Below, in pieces: positions 50,553 to 58,136 of a stretch of 64,000 nucleotides of DNA. Source of the stretch: Vulcaniibacterium thermophilum (lineage in GTDB: Bacteria > Pseudomonadota > Gammaproteobacteria > Xanthomonadales > Xanthomonadaceae). The position numbers and the translations under genes are program-made. Every line of letters starts with the position of its first letter. Within the stretch, counting starts at the first letter, position 1. The stretch is taken from positions 1-64,000 of the forward strand of contig NZ_VOHJ01000006.1 of NCBI RefSeq assembly GCF_007923255.1. Reading direction: 5' to 3'. The notes beneath the pieces are model-generated. The model was not told the origin of the DNA. It did no database searches and saw nothing but the letters and a program-made list of their open reading frames with translations.

Positions 50553-51515
50553 TCAGCCGGAACGCAACGCCGGCAGCACGCGTTCGCCGAAGGCGTCGAT
50601 GAATGCTTCCTGCGCGGGATGCACGTTGTGCAACAGCAGCTGGTCGAATCCCAGCTCGAGGTCTTCCTGCAGCCACGCCAGATGGCGCTGCACGTCGGCG
50701 GAGACGCGCACGGCCCGGCGCACGTCCTCCGGCCGCACGAAGGCGGCGGCGGCCTCGAAGTCGGCCGGCGTGCGCAGCTCCTCGGACAGCGCGCCTTCGA
50801 ACACGTTCGTGCGCCACTGCCGGTGCGCGCCGGCGAGCGCGTCTTCCTCGCTGGCGGCGTACGCCAGCTTGACCTGCAGGCGCACCGGCTTGTCGCCGGC
50901 GCTTTCGCGGAAGGCGTCGAGCACGGCGCACAGCTTGTCGCGCGGCATCGAGATGGTGATCAGGCCGTCGGCCCAGCCCCCTACCCAGCGCGCGGTCTCC
51001 GGGCTCAGCGCGGCGGCGAAGATCGGCGGCGCCTGCTCCGGGCGCGTGTAGAGGCGCGCTCTCTCGACCGTGATCGAACCGCGATGGGTGACCTCCTCGC
51101 CGCGCCAGAGCGCGCGCATCACCTGCACCGCCTCGAACAGGCGGCGGTTCCGCAGATCCTTGGCCGGCCAGGTCTCGCCGGTGATCGTCTCGTTGAGCGC
51201 CTCGCCGCTGCCGGCCGCGATCCAGAACCGCCCTTCGAACATCTGCGCCAGGGTCGCCGCCGCCTGCGCGATCACCGCCGGGTGGTAGCGGCCCACCGGC
51301 GCGTTGACCACGCCGAACGGCAGCGCCGTGGTCGCCATTGCGGCCCCGAGCCAGGACCAGGCATGGCCGCTCTGGCCCTGCTCGCCGCTCCACGGATGGA
51401 AGTGGTCGGAGCACATCGCGGCGTCGAAGCCCGCCTGCTCGGCGCGGCGCACCCAACGCAGGAGATCGCGCGGGGGGAACTGTTCGTGCGAGGCGTGGTA
51501 ACCGATCGACGGCAT
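50553..51515 (-). CDS. LLM-class flavin oxidoreductase (TIGR03885-like)
   Basis: 320-residue TIM-barrel protein of the luciferase-like monooxygenase superfamily. The start MPSIGYHASHEQFPPRDLL and CSDHFHPWSGEQGQSGHAWSWLGAA follow the TIGR03885 'probable non-F420' group, thought to use FMN. APVGRYHPAVIAQAAATLAQMF and WIAAGSGEALNE line the flavin pocket. It is the last gene of a four-gene minus-strand operon, 10 bases after the first ASRT-like gene. Substrate unknown. Confidence 0.85.
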   Translation of the reverse strand: MPSIGYHASHEQFPPRDLLRWVRRAEQAGFDAAMCSDHFHPWSGEQGQSGHAWSWLGAAMATTALPFGVVNAPVGRYHPAVIAQAAATLAQMFEGRFWIAAGSGEALNETITGETWPAKDLRNRRLFEAVQVMRALWRGEEVTHRGSITVERARLYTRPEQAPPIFAAALSPETARWVGGWADGLITISMPRDKLCAVLDAFRESAGDKPVRLQVKLAYAASEEDALAGAHRQWRTNVFEGALSEELRTPADFEAAAAFVRPEDVRRAVRVSADVQRHLAWLQEDLELGFDQLLLHNVHPAQEAFIDAFGERVLPALRSG

Positions 51516-51525
51516 GCCCGGCTCC

Positions 51526-51897
51526 TCATGCGGGAAAGGCGGTGGTCAGCAGGCCGGCATTGCACCGTGCCCGCGTGTCCTGGCGCGTGAACTGCGCGAC
51601 CACGGGGCGATCGCTTTCGATCAGCAGCCCGTAGGGCACGTCCAGACGCACCGCTTCGGGAAAGATCAGGTCGTTGATGCGCAGCCGCCGCAGCCTTCGC
51701 GCGGCCACGCCGATGCGGAACGGTCCGACCGGCTCGCGGCGGGCGTAGAACACGGTGACGCGCACGTTGGCGAGCGCATCGCCGGCATTCAGCAGGCTCA
51801 GCTCGTCGCGGCTGGTGAACTCGGGCTCCGGCCCCGTCGAGGCCGATGGGATGCATCCGGCCGGGATCGCCCAGCGGCAGCGGCCGATCGCGCTCAT
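51526..51897 (-). CDS. Sensory-rhodopsin-transducer-like protein A (PF07100-like)
   Basis: 123 residues, matching the Anabaena sensory rhodopsin transducer family in layout: an N-terminal RCRWAIPAGCIP, a GPEPEFTSRDELSLLNAGD strand pair, VFYARREPVGPF, VAARRLRRLRINDL and the ending ESDRPVVAQFTRQDTRARCN. It is the divergent member of the two copies here: several positions conserved in copy B (SHE, QHTRLDSRQAENA) are changed. Soluble and cytoplasmic. Its ATG overlaps the flavoprotein's stop, so they are translated together. No rhodopsin gene is in the window, so a light role is not supported. Confidence 0.8.
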   Translation of the reverse strand: MSAIGRCRWAIPAGCIPSASTGPEPEFTSRDELSLLNAGDALANVRVTVFYARREPVGPFRIGVAARRLRRLRINDLIFPEAVRLDVPYGLLIESDRPVVAQFTRQDTRARCNAGLLTTAFPA

Positions 51898-53090
51898 GCC
51901 GCCACCCCCAGTAGGCGCCGCAACTGCGGCGTCAGGAAGGTACCGTCGGGGTCGAACTGCGCGCGCACGTCCTGGAAGTGCATCCAGCGCGGGTACAGCG
52001 CCGCAAGACGCTCACCGCGCAGCGAATGCTTCTTCGCCCAATGCGGCCGCCCGGCGTGATCGCGGAAGATCGGCTCGATGTCGGCGAAGAACGCGCGCCA
52101 CGGCAGCGACGCGTTCTGGTGCAGCGAGACCGTCACCGTGTCGCGGCCGGAGGCGGTGCTGAGGTCGGCGTCGTCGGCCGCCACCGTGCGATAGAGCACG
52201 CGCCAGCCGACCACGCGACGCCAACGCGCCAGGATGCGCTCGCGCACGGCACGGAAGCAGGCGACGCCGGCGTCGGCCGGCATCGCGTACTCGCATTCCT
52301 CGAACAGGTGCGGCAGGCCGCTGTGGGTCGGAATGAGCTGGTGCGCGTAACCGCCGCGGCGTTCCAGCAGGCGCGCGTACGGCAGATCGCGCGTGCCGCC
52401 GCCGACCGGGTTGACCAGCCGCAGCTTGACATCGTCGCGCCGCGGGTACCAGTAGAAGTCGAAGCTGTAGTTGTGCGCGGCGAGTTCGTCCAGATGCGCG
52501 AGCGCGGCGTCGGTGCTGGTCGCGTACTCGCGCCGCTCGACGTCGAACGCCGGGACCAGCGCCAGGCGCAGCTCGGTGAAGATGCCCAAGGCGCCGAGCG
52601 CCACGCGCGCGGCGCGCAGGCGCTCGACGTCGGTGGCATCGATCTCGCGCACCTGCCCGCGCCCGTCCACCAGGCGCGCGCCGATCAGCATCTGCGAGAG
52701 GTTGTGCAGCCGGCGCCCGCTGCCGTGCGTGCCGGTGCCGATCGCGCCGCCGATCGTCTGGGTGGCGACGTCGCCGTAGTTCGGCAGCGCGAGGTCATGC
52801 TCGTAAAGCAGGCGGCCGAGCTCCTCCAACGTCGTCCCGGGAAGCACACGCGCCTCGCAGCGCGTGCGATCCGCCTCGATCACGCCGGACAGGCGCTCGA
52901 GCGTCACCAGCACGTCGGGACCGACCAGGATGCCGTTCGACGAGTGCCCGCTGCCCACCACCCGGACGCTCCGGCCCTGCGCGTTCGCCTCGCGCACCAC
53001 GACCGCGATCTCGTCCTCGCTGTGCGCCCGGACGCGACGCGCCGGAGAGAAGCGAACGCTGCCCGACCAGTTGCGCCACGCCTCGCCCAT
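51894..53090 (-). CDS. FAD-binding lactone-oxidase-type oxidoreductase
   Basis: 398-residue flavoprotein of the vanillyl-alcohol-oxidase fold, aldonolactone oxidase group. The FAD PCMH domain covers about residues 10-180 with VVGSGHSSNG (His49 at the position of covalent flavin attachment in relatives), NYGDVATQTIGGAIGTGTHGSG and a GIFTELRL strand. The C-terminal ALO domain ends with PHWAKKH, in place of the HWGK-type motif that shapes the active site. Likely substrate a sugar lactone or polyol; unproven. It overlaps copy A downstream and lies 3 bases after copy B. Confidence 0.85.
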   Translation of the reverse strand: MGEAWRNWSGSVRFSPARRVRAHSEDEIAVVVREANAQGRSVRVVGSGHSSNGILVGPDVLVTLERLSGVIEADRTRCEARVLPGTTLEELGRLLYEHDLALPNYGDVATQTIGGAIGTGTHGSGRRLHNLSQMLIGARLVDGRGQVREIDATDVERLRAARVALGALGIFTELRLALVPAFDVERREYATSTDAALAHLDELAAHNYSFDFYWYPRRDDVKLRLVNPVGGGTRDLPYARLLERRGGYAHQLIPTHSGLPHLFEECEYAMPADAGVACFRAVRERILARWRRVVGWRVLYRTVAADDADLSTASGRDTVTVSLHQNASLPWRAFFADIEPIFRDHAGRPHWAKKHSLRGERLAALYPRWMHFQDVRAQFDPDGTFLTPQLRRLLGVAA

Positions 53091-53093
53091 CGG

Positions 53094-53471
53094 TCAATCG
53101 CACGGGAACGCGATCGTCGTCATCAGCGCGTTCTCGGCCTGACGCGAATCGAGCCGGGTGTGCTGCACCACGATCGGCACGTCGCTCTCGATCACGCTCG
53201 CGTAGGGCGTATCGCGCGGGATCGGCTCCGGATCCTTCAGTTCGTTGAAGCGCAGATGCCGGGTCCTTCTCGCCTGCACGTTGACGGTGTAGGGGCCGGC
53301 CGGCTCGCGATCCTCGAAATAGACCATCAGGCGCACCAGCGCGTCGCGGTCGCCGGTGTTGAGGATGCAGCAGGTCTCGTGGCTTTCCAGTTCCGGCTTG
53401 GGCCCGGTGCTGCGGCCGGGAATGTACCCCTCGGCGATGGCCCAGCGCCTGCGTCCGAGCGGCTCGGTCAT
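53094..53471 (-). CDS. Sensory-rhodopsin-transducer-like protein B (PF07100-like)
   Basis: 125 residues, exactly the length of the Anabaena sensory rhodopsin transducer, and close to it in sequence: RRWAIAEGYIP, GPKPELESHETCCILNTGD, YFEDREPAGPYTVNVQARR, HLRFNELKDPEPIPRDTPYA and SVIESDVPIVVQHTRLDSRQ then AENALMTTIAFP. The known protein is a small tetrameric beta-sandwich that binds its rhodopsin and possibly DNA or sugars. Here it heads the operon with a lactone oxidase and a flavin oxidoreductase. Canonical copy, more conserved than A. Confidence 0.88.
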   Translation of the reverse strand: MTEPLGRRRWAIAEGYIPGRSTGPKPELESHETCCILNTGDRDALVRLMVYFEDREPAGPYTVNVQARRTRHLRFNELKDPEPIPRDTPYASVIESDVPIVVQHTRLDSRQAENALMTTIAFPCD

Positions 53472-53828
53472 GCGTACCTCCTGCGGCGGTCGTCCGCCTC
53501 GACACTAGGCGCGCGCACGCGAATGCGCCGTGAGCCCGCGCGTGGGTGCGGCGCCGCTGCCGAGCGCACGGTCGTGCCGCGCCGCCGGAATCGCGGCCGG
53601 CGATGTCCGGCCATCCCCCGGCGTGGGGTTCACGTTCGCGCGTTCCGCAGGCGCTGTCGCGAAGCGGCGCGGCGGTCGCTTCGCGCCTGCGGCGTCCGCC
53701 CCTCGCTGCGGACGGGGCGGGCCGCGGGGGATCCCGGCGTCGTCCCGACGAGGCGCGGAAAGGAGCCACGATCCTCACGGCCGGCGCAGCTTCGGCACAA
53801 TGACGCCCTCCCACTGCGACGCCGTCCG
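53472..53828. other. Intergenic stretch with no gene
   Basis: 357 bases between the divergent transducer-like operon and thiD. No open frame with protein-like composition. I looked for a TPP riboswitch ahead of thiD (CTGAGA with its partner motif) and did not find one. Confidence 0.5.
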
Positions 53829-54638
53829 ATGACGCCCTCCGACTTCCCATGCGCGCTCACCATCGCCGGCTCCGACTCCGGCGGCGGCGCGGGCATCCAG
53901 GCCGATCTGAAGACCTTCGCCGCGCACGGCGTCCACGGCCTGAGCGCGATCGCGGCGCTGACCGCCCAGCACACGCGCGCCGTGAACGCGGTGCACGTGC
54001 CCGATGCGCGCTTCCTGCGCGCGCAGATCGACGCGTGTTTCGACGACTTCGCGATCGGCGCGGTGAAGCTGGGCATGCTCGCCACCGCCGGGATCATCCA
54101 CGCGGTCGCCGACGCGCTCGAACATCACCGCCCGCCGGCGCTGGTACTCGATCCCGTGATGGTCGCGACCTCCGGCGCTCGCCTGCTCGAAACCGAGGCG
54201 CTCGAGGCCCTGCGGCACCGGCTGCTGCCGATGGCGACCGTGGTCACGCCGAACCTGCCCGAAGCGTCGCTGCTGCTGGGACGCGAGATCCGCAGCGTGG
54301 CGGCGATGCACGAGGCGGTTTCGGCGCTGCGCGGACTCGGCGCGCACGCGGTGCTGCTGAAGGGCGGCCATCTGGACGAGGGCGAGGAGGTCGTCGATCT
54401 GATCGGCGTCGATGCGACCGTGCGCGAAATCCGGCATCGCCGGCTGGCGGTGCGGGCGCACGGCACCGGCTGCACGCTCGCCTCGGCGGTCGCGGCGCAA
54501 CTGTGCCGGGGCCGCACGCTGATCGAGGCCTGCCGCCTCGCAGGCGACTACGTGCACCGCGGGTTGCTGTCGGGCTATCGACCTGGACGCAGCGACGTGC
54601 TGGTGCTCGACCACTTCGGGGCGGCGCCCGATGCGTGA
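53829..54638 (+). CDS. thiD: Hydroxymethylpyrimidine/phosphomethylpyrimidine kinase
   Basis: 269-residue ribokinase-like enzyme that phosphorylates HMP and HMP-P in thiamine synthesis and salvage. The N-terminal [36 protein letters not shown] and the anion-hole motif [13 protein letters not shown] (near residue 215) are all present. The stop overlaps the start of the hydrolase gene by 8 bases. No other thi gene is nearby. Confidence 0.95.
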   Translation: MTPSDFPCALTIAGSDSGGGAGIQADLKTFAAHGVHGLSAIAALTAQHTRAVNAVHVPDARFLRAQIDACFDDFAIGAVKLGMLATAGIIHAVADALEHHRPPALVLDPVMVATSGARLLETEALEALRHRLLPMATVVTPNLPEASLLLGREIRSVAAMHEAVSALRGLGAHAVLLKGGHLDEGEEVVDLIGVDATVREIRHRRLAVRAHGTGCTLASAVAAQLCRGRTLIEACRLAGDYVHRGLLSGYRPGRSDVLVLDHFGAAPDA

Positions 54639-55515
54639 GCATGCGCCCGCGCCGCTGGAGCTGGAGGCGAACGCAGGCCCGCATCGCTGGCGTCTCATCG
54701 CCCGCGTCCCCGCCTCACCCGCAGGCGCGCTGTTCTGGCTGCCCGCATTGGGCGTCGCCGCCCGCCATTACCTGCCCTTCGCCGATGCCCTCGCCACCCG
54801 CGGCATCGCCGTGTTCGTGCACGAGTGGCGTGGGCTCGGTACCAGCAACCTGCGTGCCGGCCGCCAGTGCGACTGGGGATATCCGGCAGTGCTGCTGGAG
54901 GACATTCCGGCGTCGCTGCAGGCGATCGAGCGTGCCGGCTTCGCACTCTCGCATCTGGGCGGGCACAGTCTCGGTGGGCAACTGGCCTGCTGCACGCTCG
55001 CGCTGTGGCATGCCGGCCGAACGAGCCCACAGGCGCCGCCTCACGGGCTATGGCTGGTCGCGAGCGGCGCGCCCTACTGGCGCGCTTTCCCGCCGCCGCT
55101 GCGTTACGGTCTGCCGCTCGCCTACCGCTTCCTCCCCTGGCTTGCCCAACGCGTCGGCGCGCTGCCCGGCCGCCTGCTGGCCTTCGGCGGCAACGAAGCG
55201 CGGACGCTGATCCGCGACTGGGCACGCACCGGCCTCAGCGGCCGCTACGCCGCCGAAGGCATCCCCGACGATCTCGAGGCCGGCATGGCCCCGCTGTCCC
55301 CGCACGTGGTCGGCATCGTCCTGCGCCGCGACCGGCTGGCACCACGCTCCTCGCTCGACTACCTGCTCGACAAGCTCCCGCGCGCGCGGCGCACGATCGT
55401 CGAGCTGGACGGCGATACGCTCGGCACGCGAGCGGATCACTTCGCGTGGATGAAGCGGCCCGATGCGGTCGTCGACGGTCTGTTGTCGGCGCGCGCGGCG
55501 CCGGCGCTCGCCTGA
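54631..55515 (+). CDS. Alpha/beta hydrolase
   Basis: 294-residue alpha/beta hydrolase fold protein without signal peptide. The nucleophile elbow is GGHSLGGQLA (Ser near 112), an early HEWRGLGTSN loop follows strand 4 as in COG4757-type hydrolases, and His in TRADHFAWMK is the likely triad base. Overlaps thiD by 8 bases, so translationally coupled, though a role in thiamine metabolism is not known. Substrate unknown. Confidence 0.85.
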   Translation: MREHAPAPLELEANAGPHRWRLIARVPASPAGALFWLPALGVAARHYLPFADALATRGIAVFVHEWRGLGTSNLRAGRQCDWGYPAVLLEDIPASLQAIERAGFALSHLGGHSLGGQLACCTLALWHAGRTSPQAPPHGLWLVASGAPYWRAFPPPLRYGLPLAYRFLPWLAQRVGALPGRLLAFGGNEARTLIRDWARTGLSGRYAAEGIPDDLEAGMAPLSPHVVGIVLRRDRLAPRSSLDYLLDKLPRARRTIVELDGDTLGTRADHFAWMKRPDAVVDGLLSARAAPALA

Positions 55516-55974
55516 GCACCGCGACATGCCGCCCGGTTGGCGACGGAAGCGGATACGGCGCTGTTCGCCTGTCCGCCCGAGGCTCCCCATCCGCATGCGG
55601 ATCACCGGAAGGGCGGCTCGCCTCGGATCGGCTTCGCAGTCGCCGGCCGATCCAGCTCATGGCCTGCAACCGCTGCCGCGACAACGGGCAGCAGATGGCA
55701 GTCAGCACGCGCCGTGACGCTCCGCGGCGCGGCCGCCGCTTCCGGACAGGCGCCTGTCGCCCTCGCGCAGCCTCAGATACCTGGGCGCGGGCCGGACGAG
55801 GGGTCGGGGTGAGGGCGTACGCCGCAGGGGCATGGCTTCGTCGCATCGCGGCGGGACCAGTCCCGCCCTACGCCGCTGTAGAGACGCGTGACAGGCAGGC
55901 GCCTCATGACGCTCGCGCCCCCGCCCCGAACCGGTCCGCGTGCCGCACACGGAACGCACGCAGCGCCCAGCCGG
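55516..55974. other. Intergenic stretch holding one repeat, no gene
   Basis: Between the hydrolase stop and the T4SS locus. It contains one palindromic repeat (55848-55876) and otherwise only low-complexity shadow frames. Where Xanthomonas places an X-T4SS immunity/effector pair after virB6, nothing recognisable is found here. Confidence 0.5.
55848..55876 (+). repeat. Single copy of the GGCGGGAC..GTCCCGCC repeat
   Basis: gcggcgggaccagtcccgcc then ctacgccgc, the same core as at 15796-15881 and 18526-18692. It marks the border between the chromosomal backbone and the T4SS block. Confidence 0.75.
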
Positions 55975-56148
55975 TCAGCCATCCGCGTGGTGAAGAGAGC
56001 GCATCGCTCCGCCCTTTTCGACAACAGCCTCGCTAAAGACAGTCTTCACCATCCGCTGCGCTTCGCTTGGCAGGTTCCGAACGAGCGCCGCCCACCCGGT
56101 GGACGTGCCCGCCCCACTGGCGCGTAAATGCGCCTCATCGCTATCCAC
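55975..56148 (-). CDS. Possible 57-residue protein after virB6
   Basis: A short frame from GTG 56148, overlapping the virB6 stop by 8 bases, to TGA 55975. The peptide is protein-like rather than Arg/Pro-rich: VDSDEAHLRASGAGTSTGWA then ALVRNLPSEAQRMVKTVFSE and AVVEKGGAMRSLHHADG. There is only a weak GGGAC upstream. It may be a real small gene, or the 5' remnant of a longer gene lost after virB6. No family recognised. Confidence 0.3.
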   Translation of the reverse strand: MDSDEAHLRASGAGTSTGWAALVRNLPSEAQRMVKTVFSEAVVEKGGAMRSLHHADG

Positions 56149-57280
56149 GCTCGCGTCCCGTAAGGGGGGTGCTTGCCGGCGGCGGCTTTACCGTGTCCTC
56201 AGCACCGGGACGGAGACCCGCGGCCGGCATGAGGATGCGCTCGGAGGGCCTGACCTCTCCGCGATCCACCGCATGGGCTCCAGTCGCGGAATAGCCGCGG
56301 AAGTTCGGCTCGCCAGGCCTTGACCCGACACTGCCATTGGCGGAACCAAACTGAGAATAGGGAGTGAACTGACCGAGCGTGCCCTGGAAAAAGCTGGCGG
56401 CCATCGGCGGGGCGGTAATGATCAGGACGGTCAAGATCAATCCCAGCCCCCCCTGCTGCAGCGCCAGACTGTTGATGCCTTCGGGGTTCGCGCCAAGAAA
56501 CTTACCGGTCCAGAACATGATCGACACAGCCAGCACCGCATCAAGCGCGATCGTCACCATCACACTCAGGACCGCCAACGAAAAGAGCGTCCCTACCGCG
56601 TACCACAACCAGCGATGGAACAGTTGCTTGGTCTGCTCGAACAACAGGCACAAAACGAAGAAGGGGCCAAGCCCGACCACCAGAGCCATGGCGATCTTGT
56701 TCAACAGCAGCAACGCGCCTCCCGTGATGGCTGGCCCCGCGATGCCAATACCGGTGAACCACATATTGCGGTCCTTCTCCTGTTGAACTGCTTCGCTTCC
56801 TCCCGTGTGGAGCGAATCGATGCTGCTGAGTGCCAACTGCATGTACCCAAGGCTTCGATCGATCTTCTTTTCCGTGTCGTCATCATCGCCGCTGACGACT
56901 TCGGCGATCTCCTCCTTCAGTCCCTCGGTGAGATATTCGGAAATGCTGTTTCCCGCGATCGAGAAAGTGGTTGCCGCCGTCACGATGAGCATCGCCCTCA
57001 AGGAATGAGTGACGAACTGCATCATCGAGTCGCGACTTTGCCCGCTGACGATGCGGTAGCCCTGGATCATGATCCACAACGTCATGGCCGACAGCGCAAC
57101 CCCGCCAACCCAGGTCATGGTTCGCGCCAACAGGTTTTCCTGGAACTCCTTCAGCTCATCGCTGATGAACGAGACCAGCTCGTGGAAGAACATGAGTTGG
57201 GATGCGTCGCTCAGCAACCCGGCTTTCGCCGGAAGCATCGACGAAAGGCCACCCAACGACGCAAGCAGATTCTGCTCCAT
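56141..57280 (-). CDS. virB6: Type IV secretion inner-membrane protein VirB6
   Basis: 379-residue polytopic inner-membrane protein of the T4SS, part of the translocation path. Hydrophobic helices at about 57-78, 94-112, 180-213 (two), 229-252 and 277-296; the region WLWYAVGTLFSLAVLSVMVTIALD is typical of VirB6/TrbL. The C-terminal 80 residues are polar and Gly/Pro-rich. I use ATG 57280 because AGGTGA, a full match to the 16S 3' end, lies 7 bases before it; the GTG four codons upstream has no such site. GC is visibly lower than in the chromosome around it. Last full gene of the virB operon. Confidence 0.9.
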   Translation of the reverse strand: MEQNLLASLGGLSSMLPAKAGLLSDASQLMFFHELVSFISDELKEFQENLLARTMTWVGGVALSAMTLWIMIQGYRIVSGQSRDSMMQFVTHSLRAMLIVTAATTFSIAGNSISEYLTEGLKEEIAEVVSGDDDDTEKKIDRSLGYMQLALSSIDSLHTGGSEAVQQEKDRNMWFTGIGIAGPAITGGALLLLNKIAMALVVGLGPFFVLCLLFEQTKQLFHRWLWYAVGTLFSLAVLSVMVTIALDAVLAVSIMFWTGKFLGANPEGINSLALQQGGLGLILTVLIITAPPMAASFFQGTLGQFTPYSQFGSANGSVGSRPGEPNFRGYSATGAHAVDRGEVRPSERILMPAAGLRPGAEDTVKPPPASTPLTGRERG

Positions 57281-57308
57281 AGGAAAGCTCACCTGAGTGA
57301 TGCCCTGA

Positions 57309-58124
57309 TCAACGTTCTCTCCTCCGCGCCTTTTGCAGCGCCATCCTCAGCGTGGCGCCCTGCGCAACCGTACCGAGCACGGCCTTCTTGCCGCGCATGG
57401 CGGCCTGCGCAAGCCGCTGCTGCTCCTGATTCAGCAGGTCCAGGTAGGCGTCGTACGCTGCCATGGATGCCTGCCAGAACTGGAGGTCCTGCTGCAGCCG
57501 GCCGACAAAACGGTTGACGTCGTTGTTGCTGCCCTCGATGTTGCCTTGGGTGTTACTCAACAGCCGCCGGGCCTCGATCAACCTCCACTCGGCCTCCACC
57601 TTCTGAAGGTGTTTCAGGATCTTGATGGTCTCGTTGAACTTCTTGTTCCGGGTGACCACGATCTGCCGACAGACGTTGACCTGCTGCGGACCGATCTCGC
57701 CATCGAGATCCGCCTTGAGCCAGCTCAACGCAATCGATGCGAGCGACCCGCCCTGCGGATCGCAATCCTCGATGCCGTAGGTCTCGTCACGCTCCTCGAG
57801 CAGGACGCCCTTGCCATGCATCTGCCCGACGAAGGCTTGCAGTGCGAACAGCTGCTGCCTCATATGCTGGTACGTCTGCACCCAGCGTCGCGCCTGCTGG
57901 GCATACTCGGCGTAGTCCTGGTATCGCTGCTGGTACGTGTTGAGCTGATTGAGGATGCTTTGAAACAGATTCGGCCCGATCTCGATGACACTCATGGTGT
58001 ACGCCCGCGGCGCGGTGACCCATAGTCCGAGCGCAGTGGCCAGCAGAAGCGCACCCAGCTTCCGTCGCCGAACCGGCACGCCCGCTCGGGCGTGGACTGC
58101 TTCCCTACAGCCAAGGTTTTTCAT
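57309..58124 (-). CDS. virB5: Type IV secretion protein VirB5-like
   Basis: 271-residue periplasmic/pilus-tip protein. A strong AAAGGAGGA site precedes the ATG. The signal peptide has a long basic n-region and a core at LGALLLATALGLWVTAPRAYT (about 23-43). The mature part is helical with heptad-like stretches rich in Gln (NQLNTYQQRYQDYAEYAQQ; EAEWRLIEARRLLSNTQ), as in VirB5/TrbJ proteins. Identification rests on size, helical make-up and its place between virB4 and virB6. Confidence 0.82.
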   Translation of the reverse strand: MKNLGCREAVHARAGVPVRRRKLGALLLATALGLWVTAPRAYTMSVIEIGPNLFQSILNQLNTYQQRYQDYAEYAQQARRWVQTYQHMRQQLFALQAFVGQMHGKGVLLEERDETYGIEDCDPQGGSLASIALSWLKADLDGEIGPQQVNVCRQIVVTRNKKFNETIKILKHLQKVEAEWRLIEARRLLSNTQGNIEGSNNDVNRFVGRLQQDLQFWQASMAAYDAYLDLLNQEQQRLAQAAMRGKKAVLGTVAQGATLRMALQKARRRER

Positions 58125-58136
58125 GATGTCCTCCTT

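Noticed and set aside
50553-53471. Light-sensing operon
   Set aside because: Two transducer-like proteins are present, but there is no seven-helix protein with a retinal Lys motif in the window, so a phototaxis function is not claimed.
53472-53828. TPP riboswitch ahead of thiD
   Set aside because: No CTGAGA core with matching partner strand found upstream of the thiD start.
55975-56148. Transposase remnant (IS256-like) after virB6
   Set aside because: The peptide segment ALVRNLPSEAQRMVKTVF resembles such proteins only loosely; no inverted repeats or target duplications are visible, so I list it only as a possible small protein.
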